This document shows, in pieces, positions 1-7,955 of a DNA stretch of 64,000 nucleotides (position 1 is its first letter; the number at the start of each line of letters is the position of its first letter). Origin of the DNA: Phocaeicola faecicola (GTDB lineage: Bacteria; Bacteroidota; Bacteroidia; Bacteroidales; Bacteroidaceae); assembly GCF_013618865.1 (NCBI RefSeq), contig NZ_JABSOE010000007.1, positions 30,424 through 94,423 on the forward strand, given 5' to 3'. The translations under genes and the position numbers were made by a program. The notes below the pieces were generated by a model, which made no database searches, was not told where the DNA came from, and worked only from the letters and a program-made list of their open reading frames with translations.

Positions 1-1
1 G

Positions 2-244
2 TCGGGCAATAAGAAATGCGACCTGATTCCGATGAAGGAACTGCTTCCGCTTACCGGATACATCCGTGGCGGATGTTCGCCCATCGGCATGAAGAAGCAT
101 TTTCCGACTTACATTCATCATACTTGTGAGCAGTTCCCTTATATTTATGTGAGTGGCGGGGTGCGCGGCTTGCAGATAAAGATTGCTCCTGCCGACCTGA
201 TACGGGTGAGCCGTGCGGAGGTCTGCGCTTTGTTTGAAGATTGA
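2..244 (+). CDS. ybaK: Cys-tRNA(Pro) deacylase, YbaK/EbsC family (3' part)
   Basis: The gene enters from the left edge, and the first complete codon is at position 2. About 80 C-terminal residues are visible. They contain the family's conserved block [20 protein letters not shown], followed by the beta-strand end of the YbaK fold. Family knowledge: YbaK removes cysteine mischarged onto tRNA-Pro in the cytoplasm. The N-terminal half, with the catalytic lysine, lies outside the window, so activity cannot be judged. The stop codon overlaps a possible TTG start of the next gene. The next gene more likely starts at 268, so the two may be co-transcribed with about 23 bp between them. Confidence 0.9.
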   Translation, partial: SGNKKCDLIPMKELLPLTGYIRGGCSPIGMKKHFPTYIHHTCEQFPYIYVSGGVRGLQIKIAPADLIRVSRAEVCALFED

Positions 245-267
245 TTACATTAAAAATGGAGGAGAAT

Positions 268-786
268 ATGAAAGCACTGATTGTGGTCGATATGCAATAT
301 GATTTCATTGACGGGGCATTGGGTAGCGAAGAGGCCCGCAGCATTGTGGGAAACGTACGCGATAAGGTGGCGCAGTATCGTGCCTCACAGTTTCCGGTCA
401 TCTATACGCAGGACACGCACAGCGCGGATTATCTGCAGACTCAGGAAGGCCGTAACCTGCCTGTAGTGCATTGTGTGAAAGGTACCCGGGGCTGGGAGAT
501 TGTACCGGAGGTGCTGACCGATGAGGCTACATTGATCGAAAAGCACGGATTCGGCTCACTGAAGCTGGTGGAACACCTGGCGGCATTGCCCGGACTGGAG
601 GCAGTGGAACTGGTCGGGGTATGCACGGATATTTGTGTCGTTTCGAATGCCCTGCTGATTAAATCGGCTTTCCCCGAACTGCCGGTTGCCGTAGACGCTC
701 TCTGTTGCGCGGGGGTAACTCCCGAGAGTCACCGTCAGGCGCTGGAAACCATGAAAATGTGTCAGGTGAAAGTGCTGGGACTGTAA
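268..786 (+). CDS. Isochorismatase-fold cysteine hydrolase, nicotinamidase-like
   Basis: The protein has 172 residues if started at the ATG at 268, which has GGAGGAG just upstream. An in-frame TTG at 241 would add nine residues that do not look conserved. The N-terminus MKALIVVDMQYDFI carries the catalytic Asp of the family. The block GVCTDICV near residue 120 carries the nucleophilic Cys. The lysine of the Asp-Lys-Cys triad probably lies in HCVKGTRGWE. Nicotinamidases (nicotinamide to nicotinate, NAD salvage) and other amide or isochorismate hydrolases share this fold, so the substrate is not certain. It follows ybaK closely. Confidence 0.8.
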   Translation: MKALIVVDMQYDFIDGALGSEEARSIVGNVRDKVAQYRASQFPVIYTQDTHSADYLQTQEGRNLPVVHCVKGTRGWEIVPEVLTDEATLIEKHGFGSLKLVEHLAALPGLEAVELVGVCTDICVVSNALLIKSAFPELPVAVDALCCAGVTPESHRQALETMKMCQVKVLGL

Positions 787-888
787 TCGTATCCTATAAA
801 AAAGAATGGCATGTGTAAGATGAACGGTGGTCATTTACACATGCTATTTTTATTTCTTTATGGATTTCTGTTCTGCCTTGAAAGAGTC

Positions 889-1473
889 TCACCCGTTCAG
901 ACTCGACGAGCGGACCCGGCTCAATGTCTCGGGGGTCATCTGCAGCAGCGAGGCAATGTATATCAGAGGAGCTCTTTTCAGAATCTCCGGATGCAGGTGC
1001 AACAGCTTGTTGTACCGTTCGTGAGCCGGTTCGAAACGCAGGGTATCGGCTTTGATCTGTGATTCAATCAGTGAGCCCTCAAAGAATTTTCTGTACAGAA
1101 GACCGATGTCCGCATGTTCCAGTGCCAGCCGTTCAAAATCTTCTTTATAAAGTTCCCACAGGATGACGGGTTCGAGCGACTCGATCATCAGTCGCGTAGG
1201 TTCCTGTTTCAGGTAGCTTTCCAGGCAGATCACCAGTCCGCCTTCGTAGGCGATGTGTTCGGTTAAGTCTTTATCGTATTTATAGTAAAACTGCCGGGTC
1301 ATTCCTTTTTCGATGTATCTCATGCATTTGCAGGTATCACCTTCATTCAGGATGCGTTCGCCTTTCTTGTATTTTCTGCAAATAATTACGTCGGCTAAAA
1401 GGTGTGCGCTTTCCTTGCTTAACAGCATGTGATATTCGGCGGCTATCCGGCGTATAATTTCCAAGCTTGTCAT
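889..1473 (-). CDS. Crp/Fnr-family transcriptional regulator
   Basis: The product has 194 residues. The N-terminal two thirds look like a cyclic-nucleotide-binding-type beta-roll (KGERILNEGDTCKCMRYIEKG near residues 38-58). The C-terminal segment LIYIASLLQMTPETLSRVRS is the recognition helix region of a Crp-type HTH. No cysteine cluster for an Fnr Fe-S centre is evident, and the cAMP-binding arginine signature is not recognisable, so the effector is unknown. The gene stands alone, convergent with the upstream hydrolase. Its targets cannot be read from the sequence. Confidence 0.85.
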   Translation of the reverse strand: MTSLEIIRRIAAEYHMLLSKESAHLLADVIICRKYKKGERILNEGDTCKCMRYIEKGMTRQFYYKYDKDLTEHIAYEGGLVICLESYLKQEPTRLMIESLEPVILWELYKEDFERLALEHADIGLLYRKFFEGSLIESQIKADTLRFEPAHERYNKLLHLHPEILKRAPLIYIASLLQMTPETLSRVRSSSLNG

Positions 1474-1568
1474 AATAGAATCTGTAATAAAAATAGTTAA
1501 TGCCCCTTCCTTTGCCCATCTCGGAAATCAGAATGGGGCAGACCGACAATAAATGAAGTCAAGTTGTG

Positions 1569-2468
1569 TTATTTTACTTTGATCTTGTCAAATCCTTCTC
1601 CGAATACACCGATTACGGCACTTTGTGAGACGAAGGCTTTCGGATCAATGTCTTTGATGAGGCGGAAGATGGTAGTCGATTCTCTTCTCTTGGCCAGTAC
1701 AAACATCATTTTCACGTTGTTGTTGGTGTAGCAGCCCACTCCGTCAATAAAGGTAACCCCTCTGTGCAGGTCTTTGTTGATTCTTCGTCCGATTTCCTCG
1801 TATTTGGTGGAAATGATGAAGAACTGGACAGACTGACGGGCACTGTTGACCACCTGGTCCAGTACGAAACTGGAAATAAAGAGCACCACATAACCGTAAA
1901 CCACCCGTTCCCAGTCGTGAAGTACCAGGTAACTTGAAGAGATGATGATCAGGTCGCAGAGCAGGATGACCCTTCCTAACGAGATGTCACGGTATTTGTT
2001 TACGATGGCTGCGATGATATCGGTTCCTCCACTGCTTCCGTTGGCCGAGAAGGTTACTCCGATACCGCCTCCGCAGAAGGACGCTCCCAGTACGCAGGCC
2101 ATGAACGGCTGGTCGTGGATGATGCCTCCTTTGATGAAGTGTTGGAGGATTGCCAGAATCACGGTCATTGAGATGACGGCCCAGATGGTTTTCAGGCAGA
2201 ATTTCAGTCCCAGGATTTTCAGTGCCAGCAGCAACAGCGATGCGTTAATGATAAGGTAGGTATATTGTACGGGAAAGCCTACTGCCCAATAAACTATGGA
2301 GGCTATACCGGGAACAGCACCTGAAGGGATATCACTCGGCAAAAGGAAAACAGTCCAACCAATGGCATACATCAGCATGCCCAAAGTGATTGTGAGATAA
2401 TCTTTCACTTCCCGCAGCATCTGCTGTGGAGCAAAAATAGGATTTGTTCGGTTCATGAGTTTGCTCAA
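1569..2468 (-). CDS. YitT family membrane protein (DUF161 + DUF2179)
   Basis: The protein has 299 residues. Five or six hydrophobic helices span about residues 20-210, with the Gly-rich stretch GASFCGGGIGVTFSANGSSG typical of the YitT/DUF161 transmembrane part. The last 80 residues form the soluble DUF2179 domain (FIDGVGCYTNNNVKMMFVLAKR). It lies in the inner membrane, and its biochemical function is not established. A minus-strand TACTTTTG -7 element lies at 2498-2505, about 30 bp before the start. It is divergent from the aminotransferase-like gene. Confidence 0.85.
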   Translation of the reverse strand: MSKLMNRTNPIFAPQQMLREVKDYLTITLGMLMYAIGWTVFLLPSDIPSGAVPGIASIVYWAVGFPVQYTYLIINASLLLLALKILGLKFCLKTIWAVISMTVILAILQHFIKGGIIHDQPFMACVLGASFCGGGIGVTFSANGSSGGTDIIAAIVNKYRDISLGRVILLCDLIIISSSYLVLHDWERVVYGYVVLFISSFVLDQVVNSARQSVQFFIISTKYEEIGRRINKDLHRGVTFIDGVGCYTNNNVKMMFVLAKRRESTTIFRLIKDIDPKAFVSQSAVIGVFGEGFDKIKVK

Positions 2469-2497
2469 TCTTTATCGTTGGGTTATTAAATTATGCA

Positions 2498-2505
2498 CAA
2501 AAGTA
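2498..2505 (-). promoter_or_regulatory. -7 element of the yitT-like gene
   Basis: On the minus strand this reads TACTTTTG, matching the Bacteroidetes TAnnTTTG -7 consensus. It lies about 30 bp upstream of the start at 2468. No convincing -33 TTTG was identified. Confidence 0.55.
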
Positions 2506-2579
2506 TAAAAAAAACATCGATTCAGGTTATCCGGCCGCCATAAAATTATTCATCATCCGGAAGAAATGAAAATACTAAT

Positions 2580-2609
2580 TTTGCGGTTGACTTTTTTTTC
2601 GTAATTTTG
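2580..2609 (+). promoter_or_regulatory. Bacteroidetes-type promoter for the DapL-like gene and glnN
   Basis: TTTG at 2580-2583 is followed after 18 bp by TAATTTTG at 2602-2609, close to the -33/-7 consensus (usual spacing 19-21). The start codon is at 2651. There is no terminator or -7 element between the aminotransferase-like gene and glnN, so this may drive both. Confidence 0.6.
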
Positions 2610-2650
2610 CACCGGTTTGAGCAAAATTGTAACTGTATACAACCCCCAAT

Positions 2651-3880
2651 ATGGCGCTAGTAAACGAACATCTCCTGAAATTGCCTGACGATTATTTTTC
2701 TCCTGTCATGGAGAGAAAAATCAATTTGTTTAAGGCCGTTCATCCCAAGGCAGACCTTATCTGTCTCGAAAAAGAAGATGTCTGCCTGCCGGTACCCGAA
2801 TCGGTGGCAGGGGCCATGGCCCGGGCAGTGGAGGAACTGGCGGATGCTTCTTCCTTCCGGGGATACGGGCCGAAGCAGGGGTATGACTTCCTGATTGAGT
2901 CCATTGTCAAGCATGAGTTTCAGGAACGTGGCGTGGTACTGGAAAAGTCGGAGATATTCATCACCGAGGGTACGCAGAGCAACATCGGCAACATCGGCAA
3001 TCTCCTCCGTCACGACAACAGCATCGGTATTGCGAGCCTGGCTTATCCGGTTTATGCGGCTGCCAGCATCATGTGCGGACGGGCCGGGGAACTCCAGAGC
3101 GACGGCAGATGGAATAATGTGATTTATATTTCCTGTCCCCAGGACAAAGGTTTCATACCGCAGGTGCCTGATACCCGAATTGACATCGTTTACCTGAGTC
3201 ATCCTCATGTGCCTACCGGAAGCACGCTCAACCGTACCGAACTGAAAAAGTGGGTCAATTATGCCATCAAGAACGATGCGCTGATCATGTTTGACGCTAC
3301 TTATGAAGCTTATATCCAGCATCCGGACATTCCACATTCCATTTATGAGATAAAAGGAGCCAAGAAAGTGGCCATCGAATACAGGACGTTTTCCAGAACG
3401 GCGGGGTTCTCGGGGGTGAGATGCGGCTATGTGGTCATCCCTCAGGAACTGACAGCGACTACGCTGGCTGGAAACCGTATTTCACTGAACCATCTTTGGA
3501 GACAACACCAGTATATCAAGTACAACGGCACTTCCTACATTGCCCAGCGGGGAGCGGAAGCAGCGCTTTCTCCCGAAGGAAAGAAGGAAATCAAGGCCCA
3601 TATACAATATTATATGGAAAATGCCCGGCTGTTGAGAGAGGGACTGTCGGCGGCGGGCCTGCAGGTGACGGGAGGGGTGAATGCGCCTTTTGTCTGGATA
3701 CGGGTTCCCGACGGTATGGACGACTGGCAGTTTTTCCATCGGCTGCTGTACGAGGCACAGGTGGTGGTGGAACCGGGCAGCCGGTTCGGTCCGGAAGGCC
3801 GGTCCTTTGTGCGGATCTGCTCGTTCAATGAGCGGGAACGCTGCCGGGAAGCGGTGCGCCGCATACAACAATGTGTATAA
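2651..3880 (+). CDS. DapL-like aminotransferase paralogue lacking the PLP lysine
   Basis: The 409-residue protein aligns by eye along its whole length with LL-diaminopimelate aminotransferase (fold-type I, PLP). It opens MALVNEHLLKLP and keeps FRGYGPKQGYDF (71-80), a YPVY block (132-135), FDATYEAY with the pyridine-binding Asp215, Arg257, and the C-terminal substrate-Arg block SFVRICSF. Key active-site residues are replaced. The Schiff-base Lys in the canonical FSKTAGF is Arg249 (codon AGA at 3395-3397). The Asn of NNPTG is Val187. The GAKCD motif reads GTQSN. From family knowledge a Lys-to-Arg change at this site abolishes transamination, so I infer a pseudoenzyme or a protein with another role. 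glnN starts 58 bp downstream on the same strand. No dapF or second dapL is in the window. The reading frame is intact, so this is not a decayed pseudogene. Confidence 0.85.
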   Translation: MALVNEHLLKLPDDYFSPVMERKINLFKAVHPKADLICLEKEDVCLPVPESVAGAMARAVEELADASSFRGYGPKQGYDFLIESIVKHEFQERGVVLEKSEIFITEGTQSNIGNIGNLLRHDNSIGIASLAYPVYAAASIMCGRAGELQSDGRWNNVIYISCPQDKGFIPQVPDTRIDIVYLSHPHVPTGSTLNRTELKKWVNYAIKNDALIMFDATYEAYIQHPDIPHSIYEIKGAKKVAIEYRTFSRTAGFSGVRCGYVVIPQELTATTLAGNRISLNHLWRQHQYIKYNGTSYIAQRGAEAALSPEGKKEIKAHIQYYMENARLLREGLSAAGLQVTGGVNAPFVWIRVPDGMDDWQFFHRLLYEAQVVVEPGSRFGPEGRSFVRICSFNERERCREAVRRIQQCV

Positions 3881-3938
3881 TGTATAAATAAAAGAGAACG
3901 GAAAAAATAGATACAAAATAGAAATAACTTTAGGTATT

Positions 3939-6128
3939 ATGTCGAAATTAAGATTTAGAGTAGTTGAGAAAGCGTTTCACAAGAAACCTGTCGATGTGCC
4001 TTCTCCTAAGGAACGCCCCAGTGAATACTTTGCAAAATATGTATTCAACCGTGAGAAAATGTTCAAGTATCTGCCAAGCAAGGTGTATGCCAAACTGGTG
4101 GACGTGATAGATAACGGCTCTCCTCTGGACAGAAATATTGCCGATGAGGTGGCTGCGGGTATGAAGAAATGGGCTTCGGAGTTGGGCGTGACTCACTATA
4201 CGCACTGGTTCCAGCCTCTGACAGAGGGAACGGCTGAAAAGCATGATGCCTTTGTTGAACACGACGGAAAGGGAGGCATGCTGGAAGAATTTTCCGGAAA
4301 GCTGCTGGTACAGCAGGAAGCCGACGGTTCTTCTTTCCCGAACGGAGGTGTGAGAAATACATTCGAGGCCCGCGGTTACAGTGCGTGGGATCCTTCTTCT
4401 CCGGTGTTTGTGGTGGACGATACGCTGTGTATCCCGACTGTATTCATCGCTTATACCGGTGAGTCTCTGGACTATAAGGCTCCTTTGCTGAAATCCATCG
4501 GTGCGGTGACCAAGGCGGCACTCGAAGTGGTACGCTATTTCGATCCTTCTGTAAAGAAAATCATTACTTACCTGGGATGGGAACAGGAATACTTCCTGGT
4601 AGACGAAGGTCTGTATGCGGCCCGTCCTGACCTGCTGCTGACCGGACGTACGCTGATGGGACATGAGGCTTCAAAGAACCAGCAGTTGGAAGACCACTAC
4701 TTCGGTGCGATTCCGACCCGTGTGGCTGCCTTTATGAAAGACCTGGAAATTCAGGCACTGGAACTGGGTATTCCGGTGAAGACCCGTCACAATGAGGTGG
4801 CACCGAACCAGTTTGAGCTGGCTCCGATTTACGAGGAATGTAACCTGGCTGTCGACCATAACATGCTGATCATGTCGCTGATGCGTAAGATTGCCCGCAA
4901 CCACGGATTCCGCGTGCTGCTGCATGAAAAGCCTTTCAAGGGTGTGAACGGTTCCGGAAAGCACAACAACTGGTCGCTGGGTACCGACAACGGGGTGTTG
5001 CTGATGGCTCCGGGAAAGACATCGGAAGAGAACCTCCGTTTCATTACTTTCGTAGTCAATACGCTGATGGCTGTATATCACCACAACGGACTGCTGAAGG
5101 CCTCTATCATGAGTGCAACCAACGCACATCGTCTGGGAGCGCACGAAGCACCTCCTGCCATCATCTCTTCTTTCCTGGGTACGCAGTTGAACAAGGTGCT
5201 GGATCACCTGGAAGAAAGTTCAAGCAACGACCTGGTATCGCTGGGAGACAAGCAGGGCATGCGTCTCGATATTCCGCACATTCCGGAACTGATGATCGAC
5301 AATACCGACCGTAACCGTACTTCGCCTTTTGCCTTTACCGGAAACCGCTTTGAGTTCCGTGCTCCGGGTTCGGAGGCCAACTGTGCCAGTGCGATGATTG
5401 CCTTGAATACGGCAGTGGCTGAACAGCTGATCATCTTCAAGAAGGATGTCGACGAACTGATTGAAAAGGGTGAACCGAAGATTTCGGCCATCATTCAGGT
5501 GATCCGCCGTTACATCAAGGAATGTAAGCCTATCCGCTTCGACGGTAACGGATACGGTGACGAGTGGAAGGAAGAGGCTAAGCGCCGCGGACTGGACTGC
5601 GAGACCAGCTGTCCGTTGATTTTCGACAACTACCTCAAGCGGGAAACCATCCGTATGTTTGAATCAACCGGTGTCATGAACCGCAAGGAGCTGGAAGCCC
5701 GCAACGAGGTGAAATGGGAAATGTACACCAAGAAGATTCAGATTGAAGCCCGCGTGCTGGGTGACCTGGTAATGAATCATGTGGTGCCGGTGGCCATTGA
5801 GTATCAGACCAAGCTGATTGACAATGCCTATAAGATGAAAGCCCTGTTCAGCGAGGATGAAGCCAATAAACTGTCGGCCGAGAACCTGGCACTGATCCGG
5901 GAAATCGCCGAACATACCGCCTTTATCAAGGAACAGGTGGATGCCATGGTGGAAGCCAGAAAGGTTGCCAACCGGATTACACAGGAACGTGAGAAGGCCA
6001 TCGCTTATCACGACAATATCGCACCGATGCTGGAGCAGATCCGTTACCATATCGATAAGCTCGAACTGATCATCGACGATCAGATGTGGACCTTGCCTAA
6101 GTATCGTGAGTTATTGTTTATCAGATAA
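3939..6128 (+). CDS. glnN: Glutamine synthetase type III
   Basis: The product has 729 residues, the length of the dodecameric GSIII family and far longer than GSI or GSII. It catalyses ATP-dependent amidation of glutamate in the cytoplasm. Family blocks visible include GARNT-like VRNTFEARGYSAWDP near 135, EVAPNQFELAPIYEE near 288, GVNGSGKHNNWSLGTDNG near 336, and the GSIII signature RTSPFAFTGNRFEFRAPGSE near 455. The C-terminal third is long and helical, as in the family. It follows the DapL-like gene by 58 bp. An intrinsic terminator follows at 6149-6190. No nitrogen-regulator site could be recognised. Confidence 0.97.
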   Translation: MSKLRFRVVEKAFHKKPVDVPSPKERPSEYFAKYVFNREKMFKYLPSKVYAKLVDVIDNGSPLDRNIADEVAAGMKKWASELGVTHYTHWFQPLTEGTAEKHDAFVEHDGKGGMLEEFSGKLLVQQEADGSSFPNGGVRNTFEARGYSAWDPSSPVFVVDDTLCIPTVFIAYTGESLDYKAPLLKSIGAVTKAALEVVRYFDPSVKKIITYLGWEQEYFLVDEGLYAARPDLLLTGRTLMGHEASKNQQLEDHYFGAIPTRVAAFMKDLEIQALELGIPVKTRHNEVAPNQFELAPIYEECNLAVDHNMLIMSLMRKIARNHGFRVLLHEKPFKGVNGSGKHNNWSLGTDNGVLLMAPGKTSEENLRFITFVVNTLMAVYHHNGLLKASIMSATNAHRLGAHEAPPAIISSFLGTQLNKVLDHLEESSSNDLVSLGDKQGMRLDIPHIPELMIDNTDRNRTSPFAFTGNRFEFRAPGSEANCASAMIALNTAVAEQLIIFKKDVDELIEKGEPKISAIIQVIRRYIKECKPIRFDGNGYGDEWKEEAKRRGLDCETSCPLIFDNYLKRETIRMFESTGVMNRKELEARNEVKWEMYTKKIQIEARVLGDLVMNHVVPVAIEYQTKLIDNAYKMKALFSEDEANKLSAENLALIREIAEHTAFIKEQVDAMVEARKVANRITQEREKAIAYHDNIAPMLEQIRYHIDKLELIIDDQMWTLPKYRELLFIR

Positions 6129-6148
6129 CGTCGATTTTATTTTTCAGA

Positions 6149-6190
6149 AATCCGGCAACTTCGAGGGGGCTCAGGGTTGCCGGATTTTTT
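6149..6190 (+). terminator. Intrinsic terminator after glnN
   Basis: A perfect 11-bp stem (AATCCGGCAAC at 6149-6159 pairing with 6176-6186) has a 16-nt loop and runs into a T-tract ending about 6190. Confidence 0.85.
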
Positions 6191-6260
6191 ATTGCCCTTC
6201 TGCCGCGTTTTTTCATGAAGATTCTCGGCGGAAAGAGGGCAGGATTTCATAAAAGGTTTA

Positions 6261-6268
6261 TATCTTTG
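6261..6268 (+). promoter_or_regulatory. -7 element abutting the aspT start codon
   Basis: TATCTTTG matches TAnnTTTG exactly and ends five bases before the ATG at 6273. Transcription would then start at or next to the ATG, giving a leaderless or nearly leaderless mRNA. No clear -33 TTTG is present. Confidence 0.5.
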
Positions 6269-6272
6269 CACC

Positions 6273-7934
6273 ATGGAATGGTTATACGATTTATTTTTTG
6301 AACACTCTGCACTGCAAGCGGTCGTTATTATATCTCTTATTATAGCATGTGGTCTGGGATTGGGAAAAATCCGCGTTTGCGGCATTTCTCTGGGAGTCAC
6401 GTTTGTTTTCTTCATGGGAATTCTGGCCGGACATCTGGGCTTTTCCATTGACCAGCAGATGCTTACCTATGCGGAAAGTTTCGGATTGGTATTGTTTGTC
6501 TATGCGCTGGGACTCCAGGTAGGCCCGGGCTTTATTTCTTCATTTCAGCGGGGAGGGTATAAGCTGAACCTGCTGGGAATGGGGGTGATTCTGCTGGGTA
6601 CCGTCATGGCTATCTCCCTGAGCATGTGTACTACGATTCCGCTGTCCGACATGGTCGGTATCCTGTGTGGAGCGACCACCAATACGCCGGCACTGGGAGC
6701 TGCGCAGCAGACCCTCAAGCAGTTGGGTGAGCCGACAAGCGGGGCAGCCCTCAGTTGCGCCGTGACTTATCCGCTGGGAGTAGTGGGAGTGATATTGGCC
6801 ATCATTGTGGTCAGAAAACTCTTTGTGCGTCCTGCCGACATGGAGACGAATGAGCATGAGGACCCGAACCACACTTACATTGCTACTTTCCAGGTTCATA
6901 ATCCGGCAATTTTCAATAAAAGCATACAGGATATCGCCAAACTGAGCTATCCTAAGTTCGTGATTTCAAGAATGTGGAGAAACGGGGTGGTCAGCATCCC
7001 AACCTCCGACAAGGTCTTGAAAGAGAACGACCGTCTGCTGGTCATCACTACCGAGAAAGACGTGTCGGCGCTTACCATTCTGTTTGGTGAGCAGGAAAAC
7101 CGCGACTGGAACAAGGAGGACATCGACTGGAATGCCATTGACAGTCAGCTTATCTCAAAGCACATCATCATTTCCCGTCCCGAAATCAACGGCAAGAAAC
7201 TCGGATCGCTCCGTCTGCGTAATACCTACGGCATCAACATCAGCCGTGTGATGCGAAGCGGGGTGCAGCTGCTGGCCACTTCCGGCCTGATTCTTCAGTT
7301 GGGCGACCGTCTGACCGTAGTGGGAGAGGCTGCGGCCATCCAGAATGTGGAAAAGGTACTGGGAAATACGGTCCGCACCCTGAAAGACCCGAACCTGGCT
7401 TCCATCTTCATCGGTATCGTACTGGGACTGATTGTGGGATCCATTCCTATTGCGATTCCGGGCATCAGTTCTCCGGTAAAACTGGGACTGGCAGGTGGCC
7501 CCATCATTGTGGGTATTCTGATCGGATCGTACGGACCGAGGTTCCATATGCTGACTTATACTACCCGGAGTGCCAGCCTGATGCTGAGAGGTATCGGACT
7601 GTCCTTGTATCTGGCCTGTCTGGGGCTGGATGCGGGTGCGCATTTCTTTGAGACGGTGATGCGTCCCGAAGGAGCCTTGTGGGTCGGAGTCGGCTTCCTG
7701 ATCACGTTTGTACCGGTGGTCATCATGGCTGTCCTTTCCTTGCGCATATTCCACCTGGATTTTGGGAATACCTGCGGCATGCTTTGCGGAAGCATGGCCA
7801 ATCCGATGGCACTGAACTATGCCAACGACATCATTCCCAATGACAATCCGGCGGTAAGCTATGCCACTGTCTATCCGTTGGGGATGTTCCTGAGGGTGAT
7901 TATCGCCCAACTGATATTAATGATTTTTCTATAA
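6273..7934 (+). CDS. aspT: AspT/YidE-type membrane antiporter with two TrkA-C domains
   Basis: The protein has 553 residues. It has an N-terminal block of about five membrane helices (residues 15-190), a soluble centre with two TrkA-C (RCK_C) domains (about 215-365; the repeats end in RLLVITTEKD and RLTVVGEAAA), and a second block of helices (about 375-553). This duplicated membrane domain with an RCK centre defines the AspT/YidE/YbjL family, whose founder exchanges aspartate for alanine. The substrate here is not proven. The start MEWLYDLFFEHS fits relatives, although a -7 element lies only five bases upstream. fbp starts 21 bp downstream, so the two are probably one operon. Confidence 0.85.
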   Translation: MEWLYDLFFEHSALQAVVIISLIIACGLGLGKIRVCGISLGVTFVFFMGILAGHLGFSIDQQMLTYAESFGLVLFVYALGLQVGPGFISSFQRGGYKLNLLGMGVILLGTVMAISLSMCTTIPLSDMVGILCGATTNTPALGAAQQTLKQLGEPTSGAALSCAVTYPLGVVGVILAIIVVRKLFVRPADMETNEHEDPNHTYIATFQVHNPAIFNKSIQDIAKLSYPKFVISRMWRNGVVSIPTSDKVLKENDRLLVITTEKDVSALTILFGEQENRDWNKEDIDWNAIDSQLISKHIIISRPEINGKKLGSLRLRNTYGINISRVMRSGVQLLATSGLILQLGDRLTVVGEAAAIQNVEKVLGNTVRTLKDPNLASIFIGIVLGLIVGSIPIAIPGISSPVKLGLAGGPIIVGILIGSYGPRFHMLTYTTRSASLMLRGIGLSLYLACLGLDAGAHFFETVMRPEGALWVGVGFLITFVPVVIMAVLSLRIFHLDFGNTCGMLCGSMANPMALNYANDIIPNDNPAVSYATVYPLGMFLRVIIAQLILMIFL

Positions 7935-7955
7935 CCTAACCTAAATATAAGCACA

